Positions 1 to 6,644 of a stretch of DNA of 29,031 bases are shown piece after piece (within the stretch, counting starts at the first letter, position 1; every line of letters begins with the position of its first letter). The stretch spans positions 1-29,031 of the IMG/VR virus record IMGVR_UViG_3300041404_000054; one strand, written 5' to 3'. The notes beneath the pieces were generated by a model that worked only from the letters and a program-made list of their open reading frames with translations, was not told the origin of the DNA and searched no databases. The stretch comes from a virus. Both the position numbers and the translations under genes were made by a program.

Positions 1-23
1 CGGGCTGGCGGCCAGTCTGGCAT
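1..23 (-). CDS. Possible start of a further minus-strand gene, cut by the window edge
   Basis: An ATG on the minus strand (complement of 21-23) lies eight bases after the TGA of the 31-522 gene and is preceded by a weak GAGAA ribosome-site-like sequence. Only seven codons are inside the window, so nothing can be said about the product. It may be the next gene of the integrase operon or chance. Confidence 0.25.
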
Positions 24-30
24 GCCGTTC

Positions 31-522
31 TCAGTCAGGCGGGCTGTCGACCTGCTGACGAGGGTGCCCCTTCGAGGTGCCTGCACCTTTGATCTTGGCG
101 GCGGCTCTCTTGGCTGCCTTCTCGCTCTGTGCCTCTTCCGCCGCGACCTGGTGCGGCTGTGTACCCGCCGTGGGCCGCCGACGTCCTGGTGACCGGCCGC
201 GCTGTTCGCTCGGCCGATGGCGTCTCTCTCCCTCGAGAATGCGCTGCTTGTACTCCCCCAGTTGCTTCCGCTCTTCCCGGGTCAGTGCCGGATCGAGCTG
301 ATTCACGACCTCCCAAGCCAAGCGGCGGGCGGCCCGGGCGGCTTGCCAGTCCCTCGCCTTCACGGCATCGGCTAGCCGGTCCATGATCTGTATCAGGGGC
401 TTGCGAGCCGCCTTCTGCTTCTTCGTCAGCCTTGGCGGCCCCTGATTCGCCCTCGCCTGCCGTTCGTCCCAGGTCGGGCCGCCGGTGACGAAGCGGGCGC
501 GCGGCCGTTGCCTATGGGTCAT
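31..522 (-). CDS. Small highly basic protein of unknown function
   Basis: The 163-residue product is very rich in Arg, Lys, Glu and Ala, with a helical, charged centre (about residues 28-100) and a low-complexity basic C-terminus. No family is recognised. The reading frame extends upstream, but the ATG at 522 is chosen because a strong AAGGAGG sits seven bases before it. It is the last complete gene of the minus-strand operon that starts at 3305. Its start overlaps by 11 bases the end of an open stretch (512-658) that continues the frame of the preceding gene. The charge suggests nucleic-acid binding, but that is inference from composition only. Confidence 0.7.
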   Translation of the reverse strand: MTHRQRPRARFVTGGPTWDERQARANQGPPRLTKKQKAARKPLIQIMDRLADAVKARDWQAARAARRLAWEVVNQLDPALTREERKQLGEYKQRILEGERRHRPSEQRGRSPGRRRPTAGTQPHQVAAEEAQSEKAAKRAAAKIKGAGTSKGHPRQQVDSPPD

Positions 523-658
523 CCGGGCCTCCTTCAGACTGGAGCCTCTCCCCCAGCTTGGCAGCCAAGACGTAGGCGGGATGGCTGTCGAGGCCGTTCG
601 GGTCGATGGCGCGCGGCTGAGCCCAGCCATGGAACGGGTCCCAGTGCGGCGCTAGGAC
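512..658 (-). other. Coding-like continuation after the stop of the 659-1303 gene
   Basis: Directly after the TGA at 659-661 the same frame stays open for 48 codons to a TAG at 512-514. The residues read like real protein (for example DPFHGWAQPRAIDPNGLDSH) and third positions are mostly G or C, as in true genes here. The only in-frame start is a TTG at 568 that would leave 18 residues. The TAG overlaps the start of the next gene (ATG at 522), as normal adjacent genes do here. It could be the C-terminus of the upstream gene after a point mutation or sequencing error to TGA, a readthrough extension, or a gene remnant. Confidence 0.45.
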
Positions 659-1303
659 TCACAGAAAGGAGGACTTCTTGTGGTGGACGAATAGCCATAT
701 CAGCTCTGATCCGTAGGGCCATCTGGCCACAGCCCCGTCCTCCCAAAGGTGCAGCAGGGTGCGCGAAGGCCAGGAGTCGCCGACTTCGAGGGGGGCGGAG
801 CCGGCATCCAAGACGGTCGGAGAAGTGAGGAGCGCGTATTCGCCGGTCCGGCATGGCGAGGGGTAGAAGTGAGCTCCGGTTGATTGGGAGATCTTCAGCG
901 GTTGGTCCCACGAGAGGACGCCGTCAGAGTCAGCGCCATGTTGCGTCATATCGAGCTCTGCCCGAAACGGCGTCATGGTGTCCTGCAGTTTGCTGGCGTT
1001 GCCGACACGATCAGCGTCGGGCCCAGGCCGGCCTCCAGTGCTAATGGAGGTGTAGGCAACGTCCCCAGTTCCAATGAGGGCGTGGATCTGGGCGAATGCA
1101 GCATGCTGGTACAGGGGCCACTTGCTGGGCGCGTACCGTGCGGAGCTGCCGAGCGAATCGGCGTAGCCAGTCCTGTAGATGCCGCCTTCGTCCATCTCGC
1201 CCTGGGTGTGGCGGTTCCGCAGCTTGAGCATGGCGTTTGTCGCCTTCTCGTCTCGGAGGATGTCCTGCAATAGGGCCTCGGCGGCGTCCTCGTGAACGGT
1301 CAC
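659..1303 (-). CDS. Unknown protein translationally coupled to the integrase
   Basis: The 214-residue product is not recognised. It has a charged helical N-terminus (about residues 1-40, with a RNRHTQGEMDEGG stretch) and a mixed Gly/Ser/aromatic body, with no signal peptide or membrane segment. The GTG at 1303 is chosen because it overlaps the integrase TGA (GTGA) and follows a GGGGGAG ribosome site. Tight coupling to the integrase suggests co-expression during establishment or lysogeny. Coding-like sequence continues in the same frame past its stop, so the true protein may be about 48 residues longer in related phages. Confidence 0.65.
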   Translation of the reverse strand: MTVHEDAAEALLQDILRDEKATNAMLKLRNRHTQGEMDEGGIYRTGYADSLGSSARYAPSKWPLYQHAAFAQIHALIGTGDVAYTSISTGGRPGPDADRVGNASKLQDTMTPFRAELDMTQHGADSDGVLSWDQPLKISQSTGAHFYPSPCRTGEYALLTSPTVLDAGSAPLEVGDSWPSRTLLHLWEDGAVARWPYGSELIWLFVHHKKSSFL

Positions 1304-2448
1304 TTCTCCCCCAGGTGGAATCGGTTGGCGATGCCACTGAAGAGCGCTTCGGCTGCATCGACGTGGGCGGCGTTGCGCTCGCCCTTCTTGCGGCGGTTCC
1401 AGTAGCCGACGGTGGTCGCTGGGTTGTCGTGGTCGGCGAACGCCTGGACTTCCGCGAGGGGCTCGCCGGCGTCGAGCATGTGGGTGATGCGCGATGCCCG
1501 GAGGACGTGCGGGGTGAGTTTCCGGCAGACCTTGCAGCGGGCGAAGGCGTGCCCTGGCTTGCCGACGGTGGGGCAGGTGAGGACCCGCGCCTTGCGTCCG
1601 AGGCGGGTGAGGAGGCGGGCGACGTCGTGCCGGTCGAGTCGGCGGCCGTCGGCGTCGAGGAGGAGCGGGCCTTCGGTGCGGCCTGCGGTGTGGGCGTCGA
1701 GGAGCTCGGCGACGGTGGTGGGCAGCGGGAGGATCCGCTCCTTGTGTTCCTTGCGGGTGACGTCGAGGTAGGAGCGGCGTCCGCGTTCGATCCGCTTGTC
1801 GACGTCGGCGACGACCATTTCGGTGACGCGTCCAGCGAGGGTGTAGAGGAGCAGCACGACGAGGAGGTCGAACTCGTTCTCTGCCGCGTTGGCGACGGCC
1901 TGGATCTCCTCGATCTCCAGCACTGGCGTGCTGCGGGACGTGTTGCCCTTGTCGACCTTCGGCCGGTCGTCTTGGGTGACTGGGTTCCGTGGGAGGTCGA
2001 TCTTCTCGGCGGCGTAGGTGTGGAGCGAGGAGAGCGCGTTGAGGTAGCGGGCGATCGTCGTTGGCGGCGTCCCCCGGCCTTCCATCCGGAGGCGCCAGGC
2101 GCGGATGTGATCGGCGGTGAAGCAGCCGAGTGCGAACCGTTCGTGGCCGAGCTCCTGCGCGTAACTGCCCCAGACGCGGCGGATGTCGTCTACGTAGTTG
2201 CGTTTGGTCTGGAGGCTGCCTCGTCGGGTGGAGGACAGCCAGTCCATGACCATGACGAAGGTGTCGGGGGTGACGGTTTCGGCGAGGAGTTCGGCGCGGG
2301 GTCGGTAGATGCGCTCCTGGCCGCGTCGGTCGACTTGGACTTGGCCGAGGTCGTCGATGAGCTTGCGGCGGACTTCCTCGAACAGGTCCGAGCCGGGCAG
2401 CGCGATCGACTGCCCGGTGGGGGAGGTGGCCAACTCTCCGTCGGTCAT
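1300..2448 (-). CDS. int: Tyrosine-family phage integrase (site-specific recombinase)
   Basis: This 382-residue enzyme should catalyse attP x attB integration through a covalent phosphotyrosine intermediate. Residues 60-160 form the SAM-like core-binding domain. The catalytic domain follows with the first Arg at R207 (AGRVTEM), a beta-hairpin Lys at K233 or K236, H314 and R317 in HVLR, H340, and the nucleophile Y349 in TTVGYW. Between the hairpin and the HxxR box lies a possible zinc-binding insert, with C292, H300, C305 and C308. The N-terminal 45 residues may be an arm-binding region but are not diagnostic. The ATG at 2448 overlaps the TGA of the upstream cysteine-rich gene (ATGA) and follows an AGGA. 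It is the second gene of the operon driven from 3305. No attP core could be identified, so integration specificity is unknown. Confidence 0.95.
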   Translation of the reverse strand: MTDGELATSPTGQSIALPGSDLFEEVRRKLIDDLGQVQVDRRGQERIYRPRAELLAETVTPDTFVMVMDWLSSTRRGSLQTKRNYVDDIRRVWGSYAQELGHERFALGCFTADHIRAWRLRMEGRGTPPTTIARYLNALSSLHTYAAEKIDLPRNPVTQDDRPKVDKGNTSRSTPVLEIEEIQAVANAAENEFDLLVVLLLYTLAGRVTEMVVADVDKRIERGRRSYLDVTRKEHKERILPLPTTVAELLDAHTAGRTEGPLLLDADGRRLDRHDVARLLTRLGRKARVLTCPTVGKPGHAFARCKVCRKLTPHVLRASRITHMLDAGEPLAEVQAFADHDNPATTVGYWNRRKKGERNAAHVDAAEALFSGIANRFHLGEK

Positions 2449-3305
2449 GCGGCATTCCTGCGGTCCGCATCGGTGAGGCACCAGCAGGTGTCGTTTCCCT
2501 CGCCGGGGTTGCGCCCGAAGTCTCGCATCGCGTCGTACAGTCGGCCCGGCGTTCCAGGCCGGTGCCAGATGCTGCACCGGTGATCAACCAGGTCTTTGAG
2601 GTCGCCCTTGGCGAGACACTGTGGGTTGTCGCAGTCGACGTCTCCGGTGTGGTGGATCGTCCGGGCGCCCTCGCAGAAGAACAGCCGCGTGCGGTCGGGC
2701 TCTGCCGCCGCCCATCGCTTGTCGTAAGCGGTCAGCGCGCCGTAGCACTTGCTGCGGGTGTGAAAGATGGCGCTGTGATCCCCGAGGTCGGGTCGGATGA
2801 GGTTGGCGCCGGGGAAGGTGAAGGACTTCTGTCGCTTCGTGATCGGCTCACGGCAGCCGTGGCAGGTGCCGGGGAGGATGGACATGTCCTCGGTCATGCG
2901 CGCGGTGGCTCGCTGCATGACGCGCTCGTTGTGGACGTGACGGCACGGGGGCAGCTCGAAACACTTGTGGCAGACGGCATAGTGCTCGGGCAGCACGTCC
3001 CACATGTGGCTTGCTGGAGCGGTCGTGCCGTGTCCTCGCGTGTCGGCGTCGGGGCCTTCCCAGAAGCCGGTGACGCGCATCGGGCGGTCGCGCCATTCCT
3101 CGGCATCCGGCATCCCGCGGTCGAGCCAGACACTGACGAACTCCTCGGGCCACTTCTCTGATGGGAGTTCGGCTACGCGGTCTATGCGGAAGGGCCTTCG
3201 GCCAGCGATCACGATCTGCCCTTGCTCCAGCTTGTTCGTCACGCAGTGATCGGTGTGCTGAGCGGAATACCAGCGATCGGCGGGGTTGCTGGGGGTCTGA
3301 GTCAT
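2445..3305 (-). CDS. Cysteine-rich, probably zinc-binding protein of unknown function, first gene of the integrase operon
   Basis: The 286-residue product contains 13 cysteines in zinc-ligand-like groups: C112-x2-C115 with C121 and H123; C148-x2-C151 with H182 and C187; C211 with H218/H219, C225 and C230; and a C-terminal C274-x-C276. This suggests two or three zinc ribbons or treble clefs, which often mediate nucleic-acid or protein contacts. No specific family is recognised. Being first in the operon and overlapping the integrase start by four bases, it could be an accessory recombination factor or regulator, which is inference. The ATG at 3305 is preferred over a TTG at 3311 because a TAGAAT box ends six bases upstream, the hallmark of a leaderless actinobacterial transcript. 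Confidence 0.7.
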   Translation of the reverse strand: MTQTPSNPADRWYSAQHTDHCVTNKLEQGQIVIAGRRPFRIDRVAELPSEKWPEEFVSVWLDRGMPDAEEWRDRPMRVTGFWEGPDADTRGHGTTAPASHMWDVLPEHYAVCHKCFELPPCRHVHNERVMQRATARMTEDMSILPGTCHGCREPITKRQKSFTFPGANLIRPDLGDHSAIFHTRSKCYGALTAYDKRWAAAEPDRTRLFFCEGARTIHHTGDVDCDNPQCLAKGDLKDLVDHRCSIWHRPGTPGRLYDAMRDFGRNPGEGNDTCWCLTDADRRNAA

Positions 3306-3310
3306 CCTCA

Positions 3311-3316
3311 AATTCT
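3311..3316 (-). promoter_or_regulatory. Leaderless-type -10 element for the integrase operon
   Basis: On the minus strand TAGAAT ends six bases before the ATG at 3305, so transcription should start at or next to the start codon. No clear -35 is visible; the spacer region is occupied by the inverted repeat at 3316-3342. Confidence 0.6.
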
Positions 3317-3342
3317 AGCGCATAAGGGAACGTTATGCGCTA
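3316..3342. promoter_or_regulatory. Perfect 10-bp inverted repeat, likely operator
   Basis: TAGCGCATAA (3316-3325) and TTATGCGCTA (3333-3342) are exact reverse complements separated by seven bases. Their centres are 17 bp apart. The repeat touches the -10 element of the integrase operon and covers its -35/spacer region, where a bound dimeric repressor would block RNA polymerase. It lies 43-69 bp upstream of the -10 of the divergent plus-strand gene, so it could also act there. A/T-rich core bases stand out against the high-GC surroundings. No repressor gene is recognised in the window. Confidence 0.65.
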
Positions 3343-3384
3343 CCAGCCGAGGTGGACGGCACGCCTCGTCTCGCCCCCAACCGC

Positions 3385-3390
3385 TACCCT
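3385..3390 (+). promoter_or_regulatory. Leaderless-type -10 element for the 3397-3870 gene
   Basis: TACCCT ends six bases before the ATG at 3397, the same geometry as the divergent promoter at 3311-3316. No convincing -35 is visible. Confidence 0.5.
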
Positions 3391-3396
3391 CCGGGC

Positions 3397-3870
3397 ATGA
3401 CGACTGCCGCGCCTATGTCCGTCGACTGGGTCCGACTCGCTGCTGACGGCAACGAGACGCTCGTTGAGCCCTCGCCGGGAATCGAACTGCGCCTCACCGG
3501 AGAGATGCCCGAATACGAGGGCTACCTAGATCCGCTCGCCATAGGGCCGTCACCCCGGTTTCATCTCGCGCTCGATCTGATCCCGCAAACCGATGAGGCG
3601 ATCGCACGCTGCGAGAGGCTGGCCGCGCGGATCCTTGAGTGGCTCGGCGCACGAGGGTCTGCGCTGACGCCACTGCCGGAGTTCACGCTTGAGGCTGCGC
3701 TCGGCGGGGAGGGCCTGCCGTACAACCGGGTGACGGCTCCTCGCCTCATCCTTGTCCCGAGCGGGCCGCCCGTCTTCGAGGAGGATCAGCCTCTTCCTGG
3801 AGTGCGCGTTCTCACGGCGAAGGCGCCATCCGTCAGCGGCACCGTGTATGTGATGACGCGGAGCGAGTAG
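3397..3870 (+). CDS. Plus-strand protein of unknown function divergent from the integrase operon
   Basis: The 157-residue soluble protein has alternating beta-rich and helical stretches (a helix around residues 66-85 and a beta-rich C-terminus) and no membrane segment or recognised motif. It has no visible helix-turn-helix, so it is not an obvious repressor. The ATG at 3397 is chosen for the TACCCT box six bases upstream; a GTG at 3352 or an ATG at 3415 is possible. It is one of only two plus-strand genes here, has its own promoter and is followed at once by a strong hairpin, so it is an independent unit. Such genes in temperate phages are often expressed in the lysogen, but a function cannot be assigned. 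Confidence 0.7.
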   Translation: MTTAAPMSVDWVRLAADGNETLVEPSPGIELRLTGEMPEYEGYLDPLAIGPSPRFHLALDLIPQTDEAIARCERLAARILEWLGARGSALTPLPEFTLEAALGGEGLPYNRVTAPRLILVPSGPPVFEEDQPLPGVRVLTAKAPSVSGTVYVMTRSE

Positions 3871-3871
3871 C

Positions 3872-3903
3872 GGAGGGCCGTTGCCCGTCGGCTCCGGCCC
3901 TCC
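3872..3903 (+). terminator. Hairpin terminator of the 3397-3870 gene
   Basis: GGAGGGCCG (3872-3880) pairs perfectly with CGGCCCTCC (3895-3903), and a small GCC/GGC stem lies inside the loop. It begins two bases after the stop codon. There is no long T tract, which is common for terminators in very high-GC actinobacteria. Confidence 0.6.
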
Positions 3904-3993
3904 TACCCACTCGCCGCGTCACGCGCCGGGCCGTGGATGCGTCCGACGCGCGGGCTTCTCAGGCCAGCGACTGCACTCAGGGTAAGACGAAAC
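3904..3993. other. Gap between two terminators with two short palindromes
   Basis: No gene is seen. Two 11-bp odd-centred palindromes, CGCGTCACGCG (3915-3925) and GCGTCCGACGC (3939-3949), sit 24 bp apart centre to centre. They could be protein-binding sites or chance in GC-rich sequence. Confidence 0.3.
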
Positions 3994-4036
3994 CGCCCCC
4001 GCCCGTCCCGCCGTAAGGCAGGAACAGACGGGGGCG
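3994..4036 (-). terminator. Hairpin terminator at the end of the late/lysis operon
   Basis: CGCCCCCG (3994-4001) pairs with CGGGGGCG (4029-4036), with further pairing inside the loop. Read on the minus strand the stem is followed by GTTTCGTCTT, a modest T-rich tail. It lies five bases beyond the stop of the last small ORF and would end the long minus-strand operon while facing the convergent plus-strand terminator. Confidence 0.55.
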
Positions 4037-4040
4037 TAGA

Positions 4041-4142
4041 TCATTCAGCGTCATCGTCGACCGGTAGCGGCAGATCAGGTTCGAGGAACGGCCGCGGCGA
4101 CAGCCAGAACGGCGGCGGGTCATCGTCCTTGAGTTCGGGCAC
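4041..4142 (-). CDS. 33-residue acidic proline-rich peptide
   Basis: A short ORF with a GTG start ten bases after the stop of the 4152-4478 gene and a GGGAG ribosome site four bases before the GTG. The product is acidic and proline-rich (KDDDPPPFWLSPRPF near the N-terminus, VDDDAE at the end). Third codon positions are mostly G or C, and it fills the space up to the operon terminator, which supports it being real. No family is recognised. Confidence 0.5.
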   Translation of the reverse strand: MPELKDDDPPPFWLSPRPFLEPDLPLPVDDDAE

Positions 4143-4151
4143 TGGCTCTCC

Positions 4152-4478
4152 CTACTTGCCCACCTCGGGCTTGGTCTTCTTCGCCTGCATCCAGCGGGTC
4201 ACCGCTGAGACGGTAGCCGCATCCAGCTTGGCGAGCGCCTGCACCGCAGCCTGATCCTCCGCAGTCGCCGTGACCCCAGCCTCGACGAGCGCTGCGCTCA
4301 GATCGGCCGCCTCCTGCTGGTCGACCGGATCCGGCGCCGGCGGTGCGGGACTCTCGACGGGCGGCGCCTCGGGGGATGGCGCGGGGGTCGGCTGGGGTTC
4401 GATGACACCGAGCTGCTCTAGGGCCCGCGCGTCAGCGGCCGTGTCATCCCGGCGCGGCACAGCAAGGATCGGCTCCAC
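4152..4478 (-). CDS. Proline-rich small protein downstream of the lysis genes
   Basis: The 108-residue product has a short N-terminal segment, a flexible Pro/Ala/Glu-rich linker (about residues 27-55) and a C-terminal helical domain of about 50 residues rich in Ala, Asp and Val that ends in a basic tail (MQAKKTKPEVGK). There is no membrane segment or signal peptide. The GTG at 4478 lies three bases beyond the stop of the upstream gene and has a GGAG about ten bases away. It is transcribed with the lysis cassette, and whether it takes part in lysis is unknown. Confidence 0.65.
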   Translation of the reverse strand: MEPILAVPRRDDTAADARALEQLGVIEPQPTPAPSPEAPPVESPAPPAPDPVDQQEAADLSAALVEAGVTATAEDQAAVQALAKLDAATVSAVTRWMQAKKTKPEVGK

Positions 4479-4481
4479 GGG

Positions 4482-4841
4482 TCACACTCCAGTTCGGTTG
4501 TACTCGTCCACCCGGTCCGGCGGTGCCGGGGGTTCGATCCGGTGCTCGCGCATCTGGGTCGTCAGCTCGGCGACGTACCAGGCGAACGCCCGCACCAGCG
4601 ACCGAAGCGACCGAACCTCCTCACGCGTTGCGGTCAGGTCCTCCCGCAGCTCCTTCTTGATCGCGTCGAACGCAGCCCGGTCCTCCGCCCGCTGATTCGG
4701 CTCCGCCTGCACCCTCGCCGCAGCCTCGTTCGCCCGAGCTGTCGCCTGCGCTGCCCGCGTCGTTGCCCGCGCGGTGAACAACCCGGCCACGACCATGCCG
4801 ACCGTTCCGAACGCGGCCACGAGTCCCGCCCACACCGTCAC
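4482..4841 (-). CDS. Membrane-anchored coiled-coil protein in the lysis cassette
   Basis: The 119-residue protein has one N-terminal membrane helix (about residues 4-22) followed by a long charged helix (about 25-105) with coiled-coil character, and a proline-containing C-terminus. The GTG at 4841 is chosen because it overlaps the upstream TGA (GTGA), so translation is coupled. Single-pass membrane proteins with coiled coils occur in phage lysis cassettes as spanin-like or holin-regulating proteins. A Gram-positive host lacks an outer membrane, so a true spanin role is not expected. Function remains inferred from context only. Confidence 0.7.
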   Translation of the reverse strand: MTVWAGLVAAFGTVGMVVAGLFTARATTRAAQATARANEAAARVQAEPNQRAEDRAAFDAIKKELREDLTATREEVRSLRSLVRAFAWYVAELTTQMREHRIEPPAPPDRVDEYNRTGV

Positions 4842-5281
4842 GGCGCCTTGCCTTTCCGGGCAGGCCGCGACACTGGGGGGACCGAATGCTCGGGCACCGT
4901 GGCCGCCCACATGATGACCCCGACGTGCGAGGTGAGGTACCAGACCGCGACGTATGCGCCGCGGGAGTAGTCGCCGTTGATGACGGCGGACGTGTAGGCC
5001 GTGGCCCACACTGCGGGGGGAATCAGGGCGGCCAGGAACCCGAACCAGTCCCGGCCGATACGGGCGAACGCCGACGCGCCGGTGACGAGGCCGGCCGCGA
5101 TCCACAGCCACGCCCAGTGCTGCAGTCCGCAGAGCTGGGTGATGAGTTCCAGGCCCTGGGCGGGCGGCGGGTCGACGAGGAAGCTCACGCCCCAGCAGGT
5201 TTTCCCGATGCCGAGGATGAGGAGGAACACGCCGCGACGGCCCAGCCGCTTCCCGAGCCAACGGACCGCCCGGCACCGCAT
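4838..5281 (-). CDS. Multi-pass membrane protein in the lysis cassette
   Basis: The 147-residue product has a basic N-terminus (RCRAVRWLGKRLGRR) and about four hydrophobic segments (roughly residues 17-36, 55-72, 80-98 and 108-128), with a short polar C-terminus. The positive N-terminus suggests a cytoplasmic start. The ATG at 5281 abuts the stop of the holin-like gene and its downstream neighbour overlaps it by four bases. It could be a second holin or antiholin, or a membrane protein with another role. No specific family is recognised. Confidence 0.7.
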   Translation of the reverse strand: MRCRAVRWLGKRLGRRGVFLLILGIGKTCWGVSFLVDPPPAQGLELITQLCGLQHWAWLWIAAGLVTGASAFARIGRDWFGFLAALIPPAVWATAYTSAVINGDYSRGAYVAVWYLTSHVGVIMWAATVPEHSVPPVSRPARKGKAP

Positions 5282-5638
5282 CTACACGCCCTGCGGGCCG
5301 GTCGGCGCCGACGGCGAGGATGGGGTGACCTGCACGCGGGTCAGCAGCGTCAGCACGGCGAGGACGAGCGTGTTCACCGCGCCCACCGTCCCCTGGCTGA
5401 CCTCGTACCCGAACGCCGCCACCGCCGTCGCCCCGGCCGCGACGATCGCGGTGAACGCCTGCGGAGCGACCGGCCGGGTCATCGCGGCAGCGATGCCACC
5501 GAGGATCGCGGAGGCGACGGCGACGATCGCGCCGGCCTGCTCGGCCGTCAGTGCGGTGAAGCCGAGGGAGACGATCAGGCCGAGGATGGCCGAGAGGCTG
5601 TTCAGGACGACGACCGGTTCTCTGCCAAAGATCTTCAT
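5282..5638 (-). CDS. Holin-like membrane protein
   Basis: The 118-residue hydrophobic protein follows the endolysin gene and has three to four Ala/Gly/Val-rich membrane segments (about residues 13-32, 33-54, 61-80 and 86-103) and a polar, proline-containing C-terminus. Size, composition and position fit a holin, which would form membrane lesions that let the endolysin reach the cell wall. The ATG at 5638 is used; a GTG at 5650 is possible, which would give a dual-start arrangement, and neither ribosome site is decisive. No family-specific motif is visible, so the assignment is by context. Confidence 0.75.
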   Translation of the reverse strand: MKIFGREPVVVLNSLSAILGLIVSLGFTALTAEQAGAIVAVASAILGGIAAAMTRPVAPQAFTAIVAAGATAVAAFGYEVSQGTVGAVNTLVLAVLTLLTRVQVTPSSPSAPTGPQGV

Positions 5639-5657
5639 GAGCGTTCTCACTTCCTAC

Positions 5658-6644
5658 TCAGACGCCGTCGGCGTCGAGGTGGATGGTGACGGACTCGATC
5701 GCGCCCTTCAGTTCGGCGACGATCGCGGTCGGGTCAAGATCGCCGACGTTCGCGGCGAGAGTGGCGACGGTCTTCACCAGCTCGCCGTTCACCGCCGACA
5801 GGGCCTTCAGGTCGGCCTGGAGGGAACGCAGCCGCTTCCCCTGGTCGACCAGCAGCGACGCCGCAGTCCAGTAGTCGTTGCCGGGCGACCAGTCGGCAGG
5901 CACGCCGATCACGTTGTCGGTCGTCCAAAGCTTCTTCACGTCGTCCACGGTCAGGGCCACGTCGTCCTCCTGGGGTGGGGTGGTGCCGTTCTTCGCGAGG
6001 GCGATCACCCGCGCGAAATCCATCGAGCCGGGGTCGCCGTGGTCGTTCTCGGGGACGTGCTGGTGCCCACACCAGCCCTTGAATGCGTTCCACTCGGCGA
6101 AGGTCATCCGGGCCGGGCTCGCCCCGTAGGAGGCCGGGGTGATGCCGGGGCGGCGCGCGTCCTTGCCGTAGGCGAGCCAGTCCTTCACACAGGTCAGCGG
6201 GATTCCGTGGTTGGCGTTGAGCCAGCGGACCAGCCACGCGACCTCGGCGAGCGCCCAGTCGGGGGCAGCCGGCCAGTAGATGTAGTCGACGCCAGCCCTC
6301 GTGCCGCCCCAGGTGGTCGACTTGGTGTCGTCGCAGGTGCCGACGAGTTCGATCTGGAAGGCGTTCGCCGTGTTCGTGGCGACGCCGCCGAGCTTGTTCG
6401 CGAGGGCACGCGCGGACTCGTCGACGTCGTAGTGCTGGTACCAGCGAATCTTCTTGGCGGGGATGTCGGGAACGCCGGTCACGGTGGGCGCCATGGCTCC
6501 GCCGTTGTAGCTGGGGAGCGTTCGTCCTTCGGTGGTGTGGACGACGCCGCAGTTCACTTCCATATCGGAGCCGGAGTACTGCCCGGCCCCGTAGAAGTAC
6601 GACTGCGACGCGCCCGGGATCTTCTGCGGTCCGGTTCTGGCCAT
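5658..6644 (-). CDS. Endolysin, N-acetylmuramoyl-L-alanine amidase (Amidase_2/PGRP type)
   Basis: The 328-residue enzyme should cleave the bond between MurNAc and L-alanine in peptidoglycan. The N-terminal domain (about residues 25-210) shows the zinc amidase pattern: H36 in VVHTTEG, E99 in FQIELVG, and the terminal motif GHQHVPENDHGDPG with H196 and D204 as probable ligands. The C-terminal part (about 228-328) carries a repeat-like VDDVKKLW segment and a heptad-like helical stretch, probably a cell-wall-binding or oligomerisation region. There is no signal peptide, in line with holin-dependent release. It is followed by holin-like and membrane genes. The ATG at 6644 has an AAAGGGG upstream. 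Confidence 0.93.
   Translation of the reverse strand: MARTGPQKIPGASQSYFYGAGQYSGSDMEVNCGVVHTTEGRTLPSYNGGAMAPTVTGVPDIPAKKIRWYQHYDVDESARALANKLGGVATNTANAFQIELVGTCDDTKSTTWGGTRAGVDYIYWPAAPDWALAEVAWLVRWLNANHGIPLTCVKDWLAYGKDARRPGITPASYGASPARMTFAEWNAFKGWCGHQHVPENDHGDPGSMDFARVIALAKNGTTPPQEDDVALTVDDVKKLWTTDNVIGVPADWSPGNDYWTAASLLVDQGKRLRSLQADLKALSAVNGELVKTVATLAANVGDLDPTAIVAELKGAIESVTIHLDADGV

Noticed and set aside
523-630. Upstream extension of the 31-522 gene
   Set aside because: The ATG at 522 has a strong AAGGAGG, and another frame over this stretch looks more like coding sequence.
1237-2583. 448-residue plus-strand frame opposite the integrase
   Set aside because: Codon-position mirror of the integrase gene; composition is Gly/Val/Asp/Glu biased and no motif is visible.
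659-2587. 642-residue minus-strand frame through the integrase region
   Set aside because: Only its last 214 codons (659-1303) look real; the rest is an arginine/proline-rich shadow of the integrase in another frame.
3306-4040. attP core near the integrase
   Set aside because: Intergenic DNA is present but no core can be named without the host attB or lysogen junctions.
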